Shown here piece after piece: positions 8,783 to 17,993 of a DNA stretch of 64,000 nucleotides. Origin of the DNA: Rhodococcus opacus B4. GTDB taxonomy: Bacteria; Actinomycetota; Actinomycetes; Mycobacteriales; Mycobacteriaceae. Under the pieces are notes generated by a model that made no database searches, was not told the origin of the DNA, and saw only the letters and a program-made list of their open reading frames with translations. How positions within the stretch are numbered: position 1 is the first letter of the stretch; the number at the start of each line of letters is the position of its first letter. Made by a program: the position numbers and the translations under genes. Location of the stretch: NCBI RefSeq assembly GCF_000010805.1, contig NC_012522.1:434001-498000 (forward strand), in the 5' to 3' direction.

Positions 8783-10360
8783 ATGAATCCGGTCCCCCGA
8801 TCACCCCTGTCCCCGCTGCCGTATCTGAGCCGGCGATCCTTCCTCGGACTCGGCGCCGCCGCCACCGGGGCGGTGCTGATCGGCGCCTGCAGCACGGGCG
8901 ACACCGGCACCCAGGTCACCTCGACCCCCCGCGACGGCGGCCGGTTGCGGGCGGTGTTCGCCGGCGGCGGTGCACAGGAGGTCCTCGACCCGCACAAGAC
9001 CAACCTCTACGCCGACGTCGCGCGGTCGAATGCGCTCTACGACAAGCTCGTCGAGTACGGCGACGACCTCGGCCCGGTACCCCGACTCGCCACCGCCTGG
9101 CGACCGAATGCCGACGCCACCACGTGGACGGTGCAGCTGCGCCCCGCGGTGTTCCACGACGGCCGGCCGGTGCGGGCGGCGGACGTCCTGTACTCCTACC
9201 AGCGCATCCTCGACCCGAAGAACGCGCTGCGCCCGCGCGCCTCGCTCGAGGTGATCGACATCGCCCGATCCCGGCAGGTCGACGATCGCAGCATCGAATT
9301 CGTGTGCACCCGGCCCTGCGGGGACCTGGCCAATGTGCTGGCCGCGTTCGGTGCCTACATCATCCCGGAGGGCACCACCGACTTCACCGCACCGATCGGT
9401 TCCGGGCCGTTCACCTTCGTCTCGTTCGCGCCGGGCCGCTCGTTCGTCGCCGCCCGATTCGGCGACTACTGGGACGGCCCCCCGCATGTCGAGCAGCTCG
9501 AAATCCTCACCGCCCCGGACGAAACGGCCCGCATCAACGCCCTGCTCGGCGGGCAGGTGGAGTACGCCGACGACCTCGGTGTCACCTCGGCCCGCACCTA
9601 CGAAACCGATGCCCGGGTGCAGATCCTACGGTCCCCGCGCAGCGCGATGTCGGGGTTCGCGATGAAGGTGGACCGGCCCCCGTTCGACAACCTGGACCTG
9701 CGACGGGCGATGTTCGCCCTCACCGACCGGGACGAACTGGTCTCCACCGTGCTCGGCAGCACCGGGGTGGTCGGCAACGACCTGTTCGGCAAGGACACGA
9801 AGTACTACGCCACCGACCTGCCCCAGCGCAGCCTGGACCTCGATGACGCCAAGACACTGATCCGCAAGGCCGGCGCCCAGAACACGACCATCGAGCTGCA
9901 GACCACCGGGGCCACCAACGGATTCGTCGAGGCCGCCAACATCCTCGCCGAACAGGCCGCACGAGCGGGACTGACGATCGACGTGAAAGTCGGTGAGGGT
10001 TCCACCTATTGGACCCGGACCCTCGACGAGGGGGTGCTGTCGAGCTTCCGCTCGGGTGCCATGCCCATCGAGACGCACCTGGCGCAGCGGATGCTGTCCA
10101 CCTCGTCGAAGAACTACACCCAGTGGCGCCGCCCCGACTTCGATGCACTGTTCGCGACCGCGAGTGAGACCACTGACGAGGCGGTGCGGGCCCGCGCTTA
10201 CCGGGACATGCAGTCCCAGCTGTACACCGAGGGCGGACTGCTGGTGTGGGGGTTCTCCGACGGCCTGCACGGACTGGCCCCGAACCTGGCCGGGATGGCC
10301 CGCAGCGCCCCCAGCAACACCCTCGGGTACGCCCGCTTCGACAAGGCCTGGCTGTCGTGA
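8783..10360 (+). CDS. Tat-exported lipoprotein, family 5 (Opp/Nik type) substrate-binding protein
   Basis: 525 residues. The N-terminus has a twin-arginine signal (SRRSFLGLG, Arg17-Arg18) ending in a lipobox with Cys36 (VLIGAC). The rest is a full SBP_bac_5 protein: PRLATAWRPNADATTWTVQL, FHDGRPVRAADVLYSY and GSGPFTF are typical. The family delivers peptides, nickel and metal-opine complexes to ABC importers. The start at 8783 has AGGAG 10 bases upstream. The 62-base gap before it is the only sizeable gap in the operon. Export as a folded protein through Tat is common for actinobacterial binding proteins. It is predicted to capture the metal-ligand complex outside the membrane. Confidence 0.85.
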   Translation: MNPVPRSPLSPLPYLSRRSFLGLGAAATGAVLIGACSTGDTGTQVTSTPRDGGRLRAVFAGGGAQEVLDPHKTNLYADVARSNALYDKLVEYGDDLGPVPRLATAWRPNADATTWTVQLRPAVFHDGRPVRAADVLYSYQRILDPKNALRPRASLEVIDIARSRQVDDRSIEFVCTRPCGDLANVLAAFGAYIIPEGTTDFTAPIGSGPFTFVSFAPGRSFVAARFGDYWDGPPHVEQLEILTAPDETARINALLGGQVEYADDLGVTSARTYETDARVQILRSPRSAMSGFAMKVDRPPFDNLDLRRAMFALTDRDELVSTVLGSTGVVGNDLFGKDTKYYATDLPQRSLDLDDAKTLIRKAGAQNTTIELQTTGATNGFVEAANILAEQAARAGLTIDVKVGEGSTYWTRTLDEGVLSSFRSGAMPIETHLAQRMLSTSSKNYTQWRRPDFDALFATASETTDEAVRARAYRDMQSQLYTEGGLLVWGFSDGLHGLAPNLAGMARSAPSNTLGYARFDKAWLS

Positions 10361-11307
10361 TCCTCACCCGGTACGCCGGGATGCGGGTGGCGCTCGGGCT
10401 GGCTCAGGTGCTCGGTGTCCTCGTCGTCGTGTTCCTGGTGGCGTCGGTGCTGCCCGGGGACGCCGCGGTGGTGATCGCCGCAGACGACGCCGACCCCGCG
10501 CGGATTGCGCAGCTGCGGGAAACCCTGGGGCTGGACCGGCCGCTGCTCGTACAACTCGGCGACTGGCTGGCCGGGCTGCCCCGGGCCGATCTGGGTACCT
10601 CCGCGGTCTCCGGTCGCCCGGTCGCCGAGATACTGTCCGCGGCACTGGTACCGACGCTCACCCTCGCCGCTCTCGCCCTGGCGGTGCTGATTCCGCTGGC
10701 GGTGGGATTGGGGGTGGCCGCCGCGGTCGGACGCGGCCGGCGGGTCGACCGGACGATCTCCGGGGTAGTGGTGGCGCTGTATGCGGTGCCCGAGTTTGCT
10801 CTGGCGATCGTGCTGGTCGCCGTGTTCGCGGTCGGGTTGGGGCTCTTCGCCCCCACCGCGGTCGGTGCCGGCGGGCCCCTGCTGTGGCAGCCGGAGCTGT
10901 GGGTACTGCCGGTAGCGGTGCTGGTGATCCGTCCGGTCTGCTCGCTGTCGCGACTGGTGCGCGCATCGATGATCACCACCCTCGAATCCGACTACATCCG
11001 GCACACCCTGCGGTTGGGGGTGCCGGGCCGCCGGGTGGTGTGGCGGCACGCCCTACCCGGCTCGCTCACCCCCGCCGCCGCGCACCTCGCGCGGGTGGCG
11101 GACTGGCTGCTCGGCGGGGTCGTCGTCGTCGAAGCGGTCTTCGCGCTCGGCGGCCTCGGACAGGTGTTGGTCAGCGCGGTCAGCAGCCGCGACATCCCGC
11201 TACTGATGGGCCTGGCCGCTCTGTTCGCTGTCATCACCGTCGCGGTGAACACGATCGCGGACATCGTGGCCTTCCGGCTCACCCCCACCGCAGGCGGCAC
11301 ATCATGA
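10357..11307 (+). CDS. ABC permease, DppB/NikB type
   Basis: 316 residues with about six membrane segments. An N-terminal segment is followed by the periplasmic stretch typical of DppB/OppB proteins (LRETLGLDRPLLVQLGDWL). The EAA-type loop is near residue 220 (TLESDYIRHTLRLGVPGRRV). The start is GTG 10357 overlapping the binding-protein stop (GTGA), and the end overlaps the next permease by ATGA. It forms the channel with the following permease. Confidence 0.85.
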   Translation: MILTRYAGMRVALGLAQVLGVLVVVFLVASVLPGDAAVVIAADDADPARIAQLRETLGLDRPLLVQLGDWLAGLPRADLGTSAVSGRPVAEILSAALVPTLTLAALALAVLIPLAVGLGVAAAVGRGRRVDRTISGVVVALYAVPEFALAIVLVAVFAVGLGLFAPTAVGAGGPLLWQPELWVLPVAVLVIRPVCSLSRLVRASMITTLESDYIRHTLRLGVPGRRVVWRHALPGSLTPAAAHLARVADWLLGGVVVVEAVFALGGLGQVLVSAVSSRDIPLLMGLAALFAVITVAVNTIADIVAFRLTPTAGGTS

Positions 11308-12140
11308 CCGCCCCCGGACGGGTGTTGAGCCGACTTCCGAGACAGCGCTACCTCGTCGGTTTGCTGCTCACTGCCATCCCGTTGCTGATCGCGGTCCTGG
11401 GACCGCTGATCGCCGAGCCGGCCGGCCGCGGCCCGGCATTCACCCTCGGCGAAAACTGGCTCCTCGGCACCGACTCCGAGGGCCGGGACGTCCTCAACCA
11501 ACTTCTGCTCGGCGGCCGGTCACTGGTGTCGGTGGCCACCGCGGCGGTCCTGGTCACCTACCTACTCGCGGTGCCCTGGGGGGTGGCGGCCGCCACCACG
11601 CGGCGCCGGATTGTCGACGAAGCGCTGATGCGCCCACTGGATCTGCTGCTGTCGCTGCCCTCGATGCTGCTGCTACTCCTGGTGGTCGCCCTCACCGGCG
11701 CCGACACGCTCGTGTTGGCGGTGACGGTGGCTGTTCTGCTGTTCCCGGACGCGGCCCGGATGGTGCGAGCCTCGGCGCTACACGCCGCACACACCCCGGC
11801 GATGGAGGCACTGGGGCTGCAACGCGAAACGTGGTGGCGCCGCAACATCGGCTACCTGGGGCGTTCGCTGCTCCCCGTGCTCGCGGCCGACGCCGGGCTG
11901 CGGTTCGTCGGGGCGATCTACCTGGTGGCCTCCGCGAGCTTTCTCGGGTTGACCGCCGATTCCACCGGCACCGACTGGGCCGTGATGATCGACCGCAACC
12001 GCAGCGGCATCGCCCTCGTGCCCTGGGGTGTCGTCGTCCCCGCGGTGATGATCATCGCGCTGGCCATGGGCGTGAATCTGCTGTTCGACGCGGGCGCCCG
12101 CGCCGCAACCGACCACTCGTCCCCGAAGGATCCGGAATGA
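11304..12140 (+). CDS. ABC permease, DppC/NikC type
   Basis: 278 residues with about six membrane segments. It begins with the DppC/OppC hallmark region (FTLGENWLLGTDSEGRDVLN) and has an EAA-type loop near residue 160 (TPAMEALGLQRETWWRRNI). It overlaps both neighbours by ATGA. It is the second half of the membrane channel of the importer. Confidence 0.85.
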   Translation: MTAPGRVLSRLPRQRYLVGLLLTAIPLLIAVLGPLIAEPAGRGPAFTLGENWLLGTDSEGRDVLNQLLLGGRSLVSVATAAVLVTYLLAVPWGVAAATTRRRIVDEALMRPLDLLLSLPSMLLLLLVVALTGADTLVLAVTVAVLLFPDAARMVRASALHAAHTPAMEALGLQRETWWRRNIGYLGRSLLPVLAADAGLRFVGAIYLVASASFLGLTADSTGTDWAVMIDRNRSGIALVPWGVVVPAVMIIALAMGVNLLFDAGARAATDHSSPKDPE

Positions 12141-13576
12141 CCGACACAGTGCAGGAACTCCACACGCGGCCCAGCGTCATCCGGGTGCGCGGGCTCACCG
12201 CGACAACCCGGGACCGGACCCTGATCGCGGGCATCGACCTCGATATCCCTGGCGGCCTGGTCACCGCGATCATCGGCAGCTCCGGCAGCGGAAAGACAAC
12301 CACCGCACTGGCACTGATGGGTGAGCACCGGCCCGGGGTAACCCTGTCGATGGACTGCCGCGACACCGCGGGGGCACGGTTCGGGTACGTTCCGCAACAA
12401 CCGTCCTCGGTACTGAGTCCGTTCCTGCGGATCGGCGCGGTCCTGCGCGACATCGAACGCGCCGCGCGCCGGGCGGGACACAAGGTCTCGGTGCCCGATG
12501 CACTGCAGCGAGCGGGTTTCCCGAGCGATCCGGTCATGCTGCGCCGCTACCCGCACCAACTGTCCGGTGGTCAACAGCAACGACTGGTCATCGCCCACGC
12601 CCTGCTGACGAACCCGACCTGCCTGATCATGGACGAGCCGACCACCGGTCAAGACCCGGCGAACCGGGCGGCCGTCCTCGACGAGATCACCCGGCTGTCA
12701 CGGCAGGGCCTGACGGTCGTACTCCTCACTCACGACCTCGATGCCGTCCGCGCCGTGGCTCAGAAGGTGATCGTCATGGCGCACGGTCACATTGTCGAGG
12801 CAGGCGATGCCGGAGTCCTCGACGGCTCGGTGCACGAGCAGACGAGAGCGTTGGTCGATGCGCAGTCCCGGCTGAGGCGGCACAGACCGAGCCGTCATCC
12901 TTCCGGCCGGCGAGGTACCCGCTTGACTGTGGACGCGGTGACGGCCGATTTCCGCAAAAGCAGTATATTGCATGATTTTTCGCTGTCGCTCGACCCAGGT
13001 GAGTGCGTGGCACTGGTGGGCCCATCCGGTTGCGGGAAAACCACCGCGGCCCGGGTCATCGCAGGACTGCACCAGCCGGCGGCCGGGCGGGTGGTACTAG
13101 ACGGTTGCGCTCTGGCGGGAGCCACCCGGAGGCGGACGCGGCAGCAGGTCGCGGCGATCGCCTACGTGTTTCAGGACGCCAAGGCTGCTTTCGACCCGTA
13201 CCGAAGTGTGTGGGAGCAGATCGTGCGCGGACCACTACAGTTGCGCGGCGCCACCCACGCCGAGGCAACGGCGGCGGCGGGGACGGCGCTCGATCAGGTA
13301 GGGCTGGACAAGCGGATCGCACGTCAGCGCCCGTATGCCCTCTCCGGCGGCGAGGCGCAGCGCGCAGCGATCGCGCGGGCACTGGCGGTGGCGCCGTCGG
13401 TCCTGATGTGCGACGAGGTGACCACGGGACTCGACACCGTATCGCAGCGTCGAGTCCTCGACATCCTGTCCGAACTCACTCGCGCACGGAATGTTTCGCT
13501 GTTGATGATCAGCCACGACGCGGCGGTGGTGCACGCCGTCGCCGACCAGGTCGTCGACATGGCGGGAGCGCACTGA
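12137..13576 (+). CDS. Fused double ABC ATPase, DppD-DppF type
   Basis: 479 residues containing two complete nucleotide-binding domains. The first has Walker A GSSGSGKT (47-54), signature LSGGQ (142-146) and Walker B IMDEP (Asp166, Glu167). The second has Walker A GPSGCGKT (295-302), signature LSGGE (402-406) and Walker B MCDEVTTGLD. In most Opp/Nik systems these are two genes; here they are one polypeptide with a basic linker of about 25 residues (RRHRPSRHPSGRRG). It completes a one-operon importer and ends at the hairpin at 13581. Confidence 0.88.
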   Translation: MTDTVQELHTRPSVIRVRGLTATTRDRTLIAGIDLDIPGGLVTAIIGSSGSGKTTTALALMGEHRPGVTLSMDCRDTAGARFGYVPQQPSSVLSPFLRIGAVLRDIERAARRAGHKVSVPDALQRAGFPSDPVMLRRYPHQLSGGQQQRLVIAHALLTNPTCLIMDEPTTGQDPANRAAVLDEITRLSRQGLTVVLLTHDLDAVRAVAQKVIVMAHGHIVEAGDAGVLDGSVHEQTRALVDAQSRLRRHRPSRHPSGRRGTRLTVDAVTADFRKSSILHDFSLSLDPGECVALVGPSGCGKTTAARVIAGLHQPAAGRVVLDGCALAGATRRRTRQQVAAIAYVFQDAKAAFDPYRSVWEQIVRGPLQLRGATHAEATAAAGTALDQVGLDKRIARQRPYALSGGEAQRAAIARALAVAPSVLMCDEVTTGLDTVSQRRVLDILSELTRARNVSLLMISHDAAVVHAVADQVVDMAGAH

Positions 13577-13580
13577 CCGT

Positions 13581-13611
13581 TGCCGGTGAGCAATACTGCC
13601 GCTCACCGGCA
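13581..13611. terminator. Hairpin between convergent metal import and export genes
   Basis: A perfect 11-base inverted repeat (TGCCGGTGAGC and GCTCACCGGCA) with a 9-base loop fills the 35-base gap between the stops of the ABC ATPase gene and ctpC. There is no clear T tract, as is common in actinobacteria. Its place suggests a bidirectional terminator. Confidence 0.75.
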
Positions 13612-15822
13612 TCAGTTGGATGCGGGGCCGGCGCGGCGCCGAGACGGCATCGGCTGTTGCACCTGATAGGTGATCAGGCGGGAGCTGTTCGCGACCACGG
13701 CGACGGACGAGGCGTTGTGCAGGATCGCCGCGAGGACCGGGGACAGGACCCCGCCGGCTCCGACGAGGAGCCCGATCGCATTCACCGCGATCGCCATGGC
13801 GTAATTCTGCTGAATCAGCGCGACCGCGTGTGCCCCGAGATCACGCACATCGAGCAACCGACGCAGATCATCACTCGCGAGGGCGACGTCCGCGGTCTCG
13901 ACGGCGACGTCGGTGCCGGCCAATCCCATCGCGATGCCGATATCGGCGGCAGCGAGCGCAGGGGCATCATTCGTGCCGTCCCCGACCATCGCAACGATGT
14001 GTCCCTCTGCCTGCAGCGTGCGAACCACCAGAAGTTTGTCGTCCGGCATCACCTCGGCCCGCCACTCGTCGATCCCCAGCTCTGCGGCCACCGTCGCGGC
14101 GGTCATGGGGTGATCGCCGGTGAGCATCACGATTCGCCGGATGCCGTCGGCCCGCAGCCGCGACAGAACATCGAGGGATTCGGGTCGCACCTCGTCGCGC
14201 AGGCTGATCAACCCGACCAGGATGTTGTCGACAGCCAGCAGCAGCGGTGTCTCGGCGAGCTGCTGCAGGCTGCGCACCCACTCGGCCGCCTCGGCCGACA
14301 CTTGGACGTTCTCCTCCCGCAGCAGCGATTCGCTGCCCAGCAGCAGTGTCCGCCCGTCCGCCCAGGTCCGCATGCCGAGCCCGACGAGGACCTCGCACTG
14401 CTCGTGCGGTGGGATCAGGATGTGCCGTTCCTCGGTGGACCGGATAACCGCCTCGGCGAGCGGGTGCCTGGAGTGGATCTCCGAGCTCGCCGCGTAGGCA
14501 AGGACCCGCTCCGGAGTCCACTCCGGCTCGAACGCCACCACGTTGGTGACGATCGGCCGGCCAATCGTGAGGGTGCCGGTCTTGTCGAACACCATCGCAT
14601 CGACCCGCCCGGCCTGTTCGAGGTGGGACCCGCCCTTGATCAGGATGCCGCGGCGGGCACCGTTTCCGATGGCGGCGCTGATCGCGGTGGGCGTCGACAA
14701 TCCAACCGCGCATGGGCAGGCGATCAGCAGCATGGTCATGGCGCGGCGCACGTCACGGGTGAGGACGAGGGTGAGTGCGGACAGCCCGAACGACGCCGGC
14801 ACGAACCGCCGGGAGAAGTTCTCCCCGACGGTCTGGATCGGGGCGCGGTGGTCCTGGGCCTGCTCGACCTGGGAGATGATCCGGCCGATGGTAGTTTCGT
14901 TGCCCACCGCGGTGGCCCGGACGACCAGGCGTCCGCGCAGCACCACCGAGCCGGCGTGCACGAGGTGGTCGACGGAGGTGGCGATGGGCAGTGTTTCGCC
15001 GGTGATCGCGGACTGGTCCACGATTGCGTCCCCGTCGACCACCACCCCATCGACCGGGATCGCGATGTGGTCGTGGACCACGATCTCGTCGCCGACCTGC
15101 AGGGAGTCGATGTCCACCGAGATCTCGCTGGCATCGGCCAGCCGGATCCAGGCCGTGTCCTGAGTTCCTTTGAGGAGGTCGGAGATGGCGCGCCGGGTAC
15201 GGCGCAGCGTGAGTTCTTGGAGGTACTCGCCGATGTTGAGCAACCAGAGCACGGTCAAGGCAACCACGTTCTCGCGGAGTACCAGGCTGGCGATGGTGGC
15301 GGCGGAGACGAGGGCGTCGGTGCCCGCCGACCGGTTTCCGGCCAGGGTGCGCAGCGCCCCCTCGAGGAAGGGGTAGCCGGTGAAGATGGTGGCGCCGGTG
15401 GCGAACAGGCGACTGGACGGGCCGAGCAGCGGTGCCCGGCGCAGACCGTACCGGCGGATCCCGAGCAGGATCAGGGCGGCGCCGCCGATCGCCATCCGCA
15501 CGATGTCGGCGTTGCCGACCTCGGCCGAGCGCGGCGACCGGTCCGGGACCAGCGACCAGGGGGTCTGCTCGCCGGCGGCGATCGTATCCAGCAGTTCGTC
15601 GCGGTCGAGCCGCCTGGGCGAGTACCAGACCACCACGCACCCGGTCCGCGGGTACGCATGTACCGCCCGCACACCAGAGATCTTGGCGACGGCGTCCTCG
15701 ATCGCTACCGCTCGCCCGGCGCTCGCCCGGAGCCAGGGCAGGTGCACACGCATCCGTCCCGCCGCATCCGAGATGACGGCGAGACCCGTCGGTGTATCCG
15801 AAGCGACCGGGTCGGCGGACAT
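13612..15822 (-). CDS. ctpC: P1B-type metal-transporting ATPase, CtpC-like (zinc/manganese efflux)
   Basis: 736 residues. From the chosen start (ATG 15822) it has a degenerate metal-binding-like N-domain without CxxC. It then has the actuator TGE (274-276, in AITGETLP), the membrane metal motif CPC (369-371), the phosphorylated Asp in DKTGT (413-417), and the hinge GDGTND. The pairing with PacL1 upstream and the overall sequence match CtpC of M. tuberculosis, which protects against zinc excess and was earlier described as a manganese pump. The start follows the pacL1 stop after one base, so the genes are coupled. It is convergent with the putative zinc importer. Confidence 0.88.
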   Translation of the reverse strand: MSADPVASDTPTGLAVISDAAGRMRVHLPWLRASAGRAVAIEDAVAKISGVRAVHAYPRTGCVVVWYSPRRLDRDELLDTIAAGEQTPWSLVPDRSPRSAEVGNADIVRMAIGGAALILLGIRRYGLRRAPLLGPSSRLFATGATIFTGYPFLEGALRTLAGNRSAGTDALVSAATIASLVLRENVVALTVLWLLNIGEYLQELTLRRTRRAISDLLKGTQDTAWIRLADASEISVDIDSLQVGDEIVVHDHIAIPVDGVVVDGDAIVDQSAITGETLPIATSVDHLVHAGSVVLRGRLVVRATAVGNETTIGRIISQVEQAQDHRAPIQTVGENFSRRFVPASFGLSALTLVLTRDVRRAMTMLLIACPCAVGLSTPTAISAAIGNGARRGILIKGGSHLEQAGRVDAMVFDKTGTLTIGRPIVTNVVAFEPEWTPERVLAYAASSEIHSRHPLAEAVIRSTEERHILIPPHEQCEVLVGLGMRTWADGRTLLLGSESLLREENVQVSAEAAEWVRSLQQLAETPLLLAVDNILVGLISLRDEVRPESLDVLSRLRADGIRRIVMLTGDHPMTAATVAAELGIDEWRAEVMPDDKLLVVRTLQAEGHIVAMVGDGTNDAPALAAADIGIAMGLAGTDVAVETADVALASDDLRRLLDVRDLGAHAVALIQQNYAMAIAVNAIGLLVGAGGVLSPVLAAILHNASSVAVVANSSRLITYQVQQPMPSRRRAGPASN

Positions 15823-15823
15823 G

Positions 15824-16108
15824 TCAGTGATTGTGGCCGTGACCGATTTCAGGATCCGGCGGTGGCGGCACCTCTTCACCGATCCGGCCTCTGGCCTCGG
15901 CGACCACGTCGGAGACCTTCAGCCGTGCCGACTCGGCGCCCTCCTCCGCCTTACGGGCACCGCGCAGTCCCCACGCGGTCGCGGTGACCGCCGCCTCGTG
16001 CAGCGGCGCCTTCGCGACGACCTTGCGGGCCGCGTTGTAGGCGGCGACACCGACGGCGCCGGTTACCACGGTAGAGGCGGCCTTGACGAGCAGAATGTGA
16101 AGGGCCAT
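15824..16108 (-). CDS. pacL1: PacL1-like membrane-anchored metallochaperone (DUF1490)
   Basis: 94 residues. An N-terminal membrane segment (about 4-24, LLVKAASTVVTGAVGVAAY) is followed by a helical Glu/Ala-rich stretch (RKAEEGAESARLKVSDVVAE). The C-terminal tail DPEIGHGHNH matches the acidic/His metal-binding tail of PacL1. In M. tuberculosis PacL1 clusters with CtpC in membrane platforms and helps it resist zinc. The gene lies directly upstream of ctpC with one base between them. No strong ribosome-binding site is seen, so a leaderless or weakly initiated mRNA is possible. Confidence 0.85.
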   Translation of the reverse strand: MALHILLVKAASTVVTGAVGVAAYNAARKVVAKAPLHEAAVTATAWGLRGARKAEEGAESARLKVSDVVAEARGRIGEEVPPPPDPEIGHGHNH

Positions 16109-16214
16109 GTCTTATCGTGGCACTCCGGGCTCCGATCCGCACGCAGGATGAGCACCTGGGTCGATCACCGGTACCGGCTCGGACCGAGGCCACCCGGTAG
16201 TCATCATGTCGTAG

Positions 16215-16436
16215 GCGATCTCCACAAACGGCTACCGTCACCTCCTCATAATCGACGCCAAAACGGGTTCTTGGCTGTTCGTGCACCGGCTCGATCTCAG
16301 CGGTGCCCGGCTGGACCCTAGCGATTCCCGGCAGTTCGCCGCGGCCGCCGCCATTGAACTCGAAGCCGGCCGACGAGACCCCTACCGCCAACTCAGCCGG
16401 ATCTTCCACCTCGTCGGACGCAAAGGCCCGAACTGA
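16215..16436 (+). pseudogene. Short coding remnant of unknown family
   Basis: An open stretch of 73 codons after a TAG at 16212 reads like real protein (YRHLLIIDAKTGSWLFVHRL, then IELEAGRRDPYRQLSRIF). It has no ATG or GTG with a ribosome-binding site near its beginning; internal GTG 16281 would give only 51 residues. It may be the 3' end of a decayed gene or a small gene with a missed start. Function unknown. Confidence 0.35.
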
Positions 16437-16483
16437 CCGGGATCACGCACCCGCACCGCGTCGAATGATAGATTCCCCAATAT

Positions 16484-16501
16484 GCGGAGTGAACGCTCCG
16501 C
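16484..16501. promoter_or_regulatory. Palindromic operator upstream of the MFS/TetR pair
   Basis: GCGGAG and CTCCGC arms separated by six bases form an 18-base palindrome (with TGAACG in the middle), 17 bases upstream of the MFS start and next to an AT-rich TGATAGATT stretch that could be a -10 region. It is the likely binding site of the TetR protein encoded behind the transporter. Confidence 0.6.
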
Positions 16502-16517
16502 TTCGTTGGGAGTATTC

Positions 16518-17993
16518 ATGAAAACCGCTTCGCCGCGGACGCACTATCAATTGACATTTACCGTTCTCACCATCGGTGTCGGCGCCTTCGCTCTTCTGCA
16601 GTCGCTGTTGATGCCGGTGCTGCCCACTCTCGAGTCCGCACTGGGCACAACCCAGGCCGACGTCACGTGGGTATTGACTGCTTACCTGTTGTCGGCGTCG
16701 ATCTTCACCCCGGTCATGGGACGCCTCGGCGACATGCACGGCAAGAAGCGTGTCTTCGTCCTTGCGCTCGCTGCACTGGCGGTGGGGTCTCTCCTCGCCG
16801 CACTCGCCACATCTCTGCCGGTGATGATCGCGGCCCGGGCGATCCAGGGCATCGGCGGCGGAGTGCTGCCCCTGGCGTTCGGCATCATCCGTGACGAGTT
16901 CCCCGAGGAGAAGGTGGCGGGCGCAGTCGGTGTCATCGCCGCACTCACCGCTGTCGGCGCAGGTCTCGGCATCGTTCTCGCCGGCCCCATCGTGACCGTG
17001 CTGAGTTACCACTGGCTGTTCTGGATTCCGCTGATCATGGTCGTCCTCGCGGGGGCGGCCGCGCAGATGCTGATCCCCGAGTCTCCGGTCCGCACCGCGG
17101 GAAAGATCAACTGGCTCACCGCACTACTGCTCTCCGGGTGGCTGGTCACGCTCCTGCTCGGTGTGAGTCAGGCACCCGCGTGGGGTTGGGGCTCTCCGAT
17201 CGTCGTCGGCCTTCTGGTGGCGGCCGCGGTCATCGTCGTGACGTGGGTTGCCGCCGAGGCACGGTCTTCCAACCCGCTGATCGACATGCAGATGATGCGG
17301 GTCCGCAGCGTCTGGGCGGCCAACCTGTTGGCTCTACTGATGGGCGTCGGCATGTACGCCGCATTCGGCTTCCTACCACAGTTTCTGCAGACGCCCACGG
17401 CCGCCGGATACGGCTTCGGCGCTTCGGTCACCGAGTCGGGTCTGATGCTGCTGCCCCTGAGCGTGGGAATGTTCCTACTCGGACTCGCCTCCGGCCGCCT
17501 GGCGGCTCGCCTGGGTTCGAAATGCCTACTGATCGCGGGGTCTGTCGTGAGTGCGATCGGCTACTTCGTGGTGGCGTTTGCACATCAGACCGAGACCGAG
17601 ATCTACCTCGCCACGTCATTGATCGGAATCGGTTTCGGACTTGCCTTCTCGGCGATGTCGAACGTCGTGGTCGCGGCGGTGCCGTCCGAACAGACCGGTG
17701 TCGCCAGCGGTATGAACGCGAACATCCGCACGATCGGCGGGTCACTGGGCGCTGCACTCATGGCCAGCATCGTCACGGCCGGCGCGTCCGCCGAGGGCGT
17801 TCCGCCGGAATCCGGTTACACCCATGGATTCGTCGTGCTCGGCACAGCAGTGGGCCTCGGCGCAGTTGCGGCGATGTTCATCCCGGCGATGAAACGGGGC
17901 GACATCACGCGTCTCGAAGAGTCGACCGCACTGCGGCACCCGGAACTCGCCATGGTCGCGGGAGGCACTCTGGTGGGAGACGAACCCGAATGA
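16518..17993 (+). CDS. MFS drug transporter, DHA2 family (14 TM)
   Basis: 491 residues with about 14 hydrophobic segments and the signature MGRLGDMHGKKRVF in loop 2-3. The motif C region GVIAALTAVGAGLGIVLAGP in segment 5 marks a drug:H+ antiporter of the EmrB/QacA group. I chose ATG 16518 because GGGAG lies 8 bases upstream; an earlier in-frame ATG at 16482 would fall in the operator. The stop overlaps the TetR start by ATGA, so the regulator is cotranscribed. Confidence 0.85.
   Translation: MKTASPRTHYQLTFTVLTIGVGAFALLQSLLMPVLPTLESALGTTQADVTWVLTAYLLSASIFTPVMGRLGDMHGKKRVFVLALAALAVGSLLAALATSLPVMIAARAIQGIGGGVLPLAFGIIRDEFPEEKVAGAVGVIAALTAVGAGLGIVLAGPIVTVLSYHWLFWIPLIMVVLAGAAAQMLIPESPVRTAGKINWLTALLLSGWLVTLLLGVSQAPAWGWGSPIVVGLLVAAAVIVVTWVAAEARSSNPLIDMQMMRVRSVWAANLLALLMGVGMYAAFGFLPQFLQTPTAAGYGFGASVTESGLMLLPLSVGMFLLGLASGRLAARLGSKCLLIAGSVVSAIGYFVVAFAHQTETEIYLATSLIGIGFGLAFSAMSNVVVAAVPSEQTGVASGMNANIRTIGGSLGAALMASIVTAGASAEGVPPESGYTHGFVVLGTAVGLGAVAAMFIPAMKRGDITRLEESTALRHPELAMVAGGTLVGDEPE

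Noticed and set aside
13003-15987. A 994-codon open frame on the + strand opposite ctpC
   Set aside because: It is the antisense shadow of ctpC and the ABC ATPase end. Its text is His/Gln/Asp-rich without any domain, while the minus strand has all P-type ATPase motifs.
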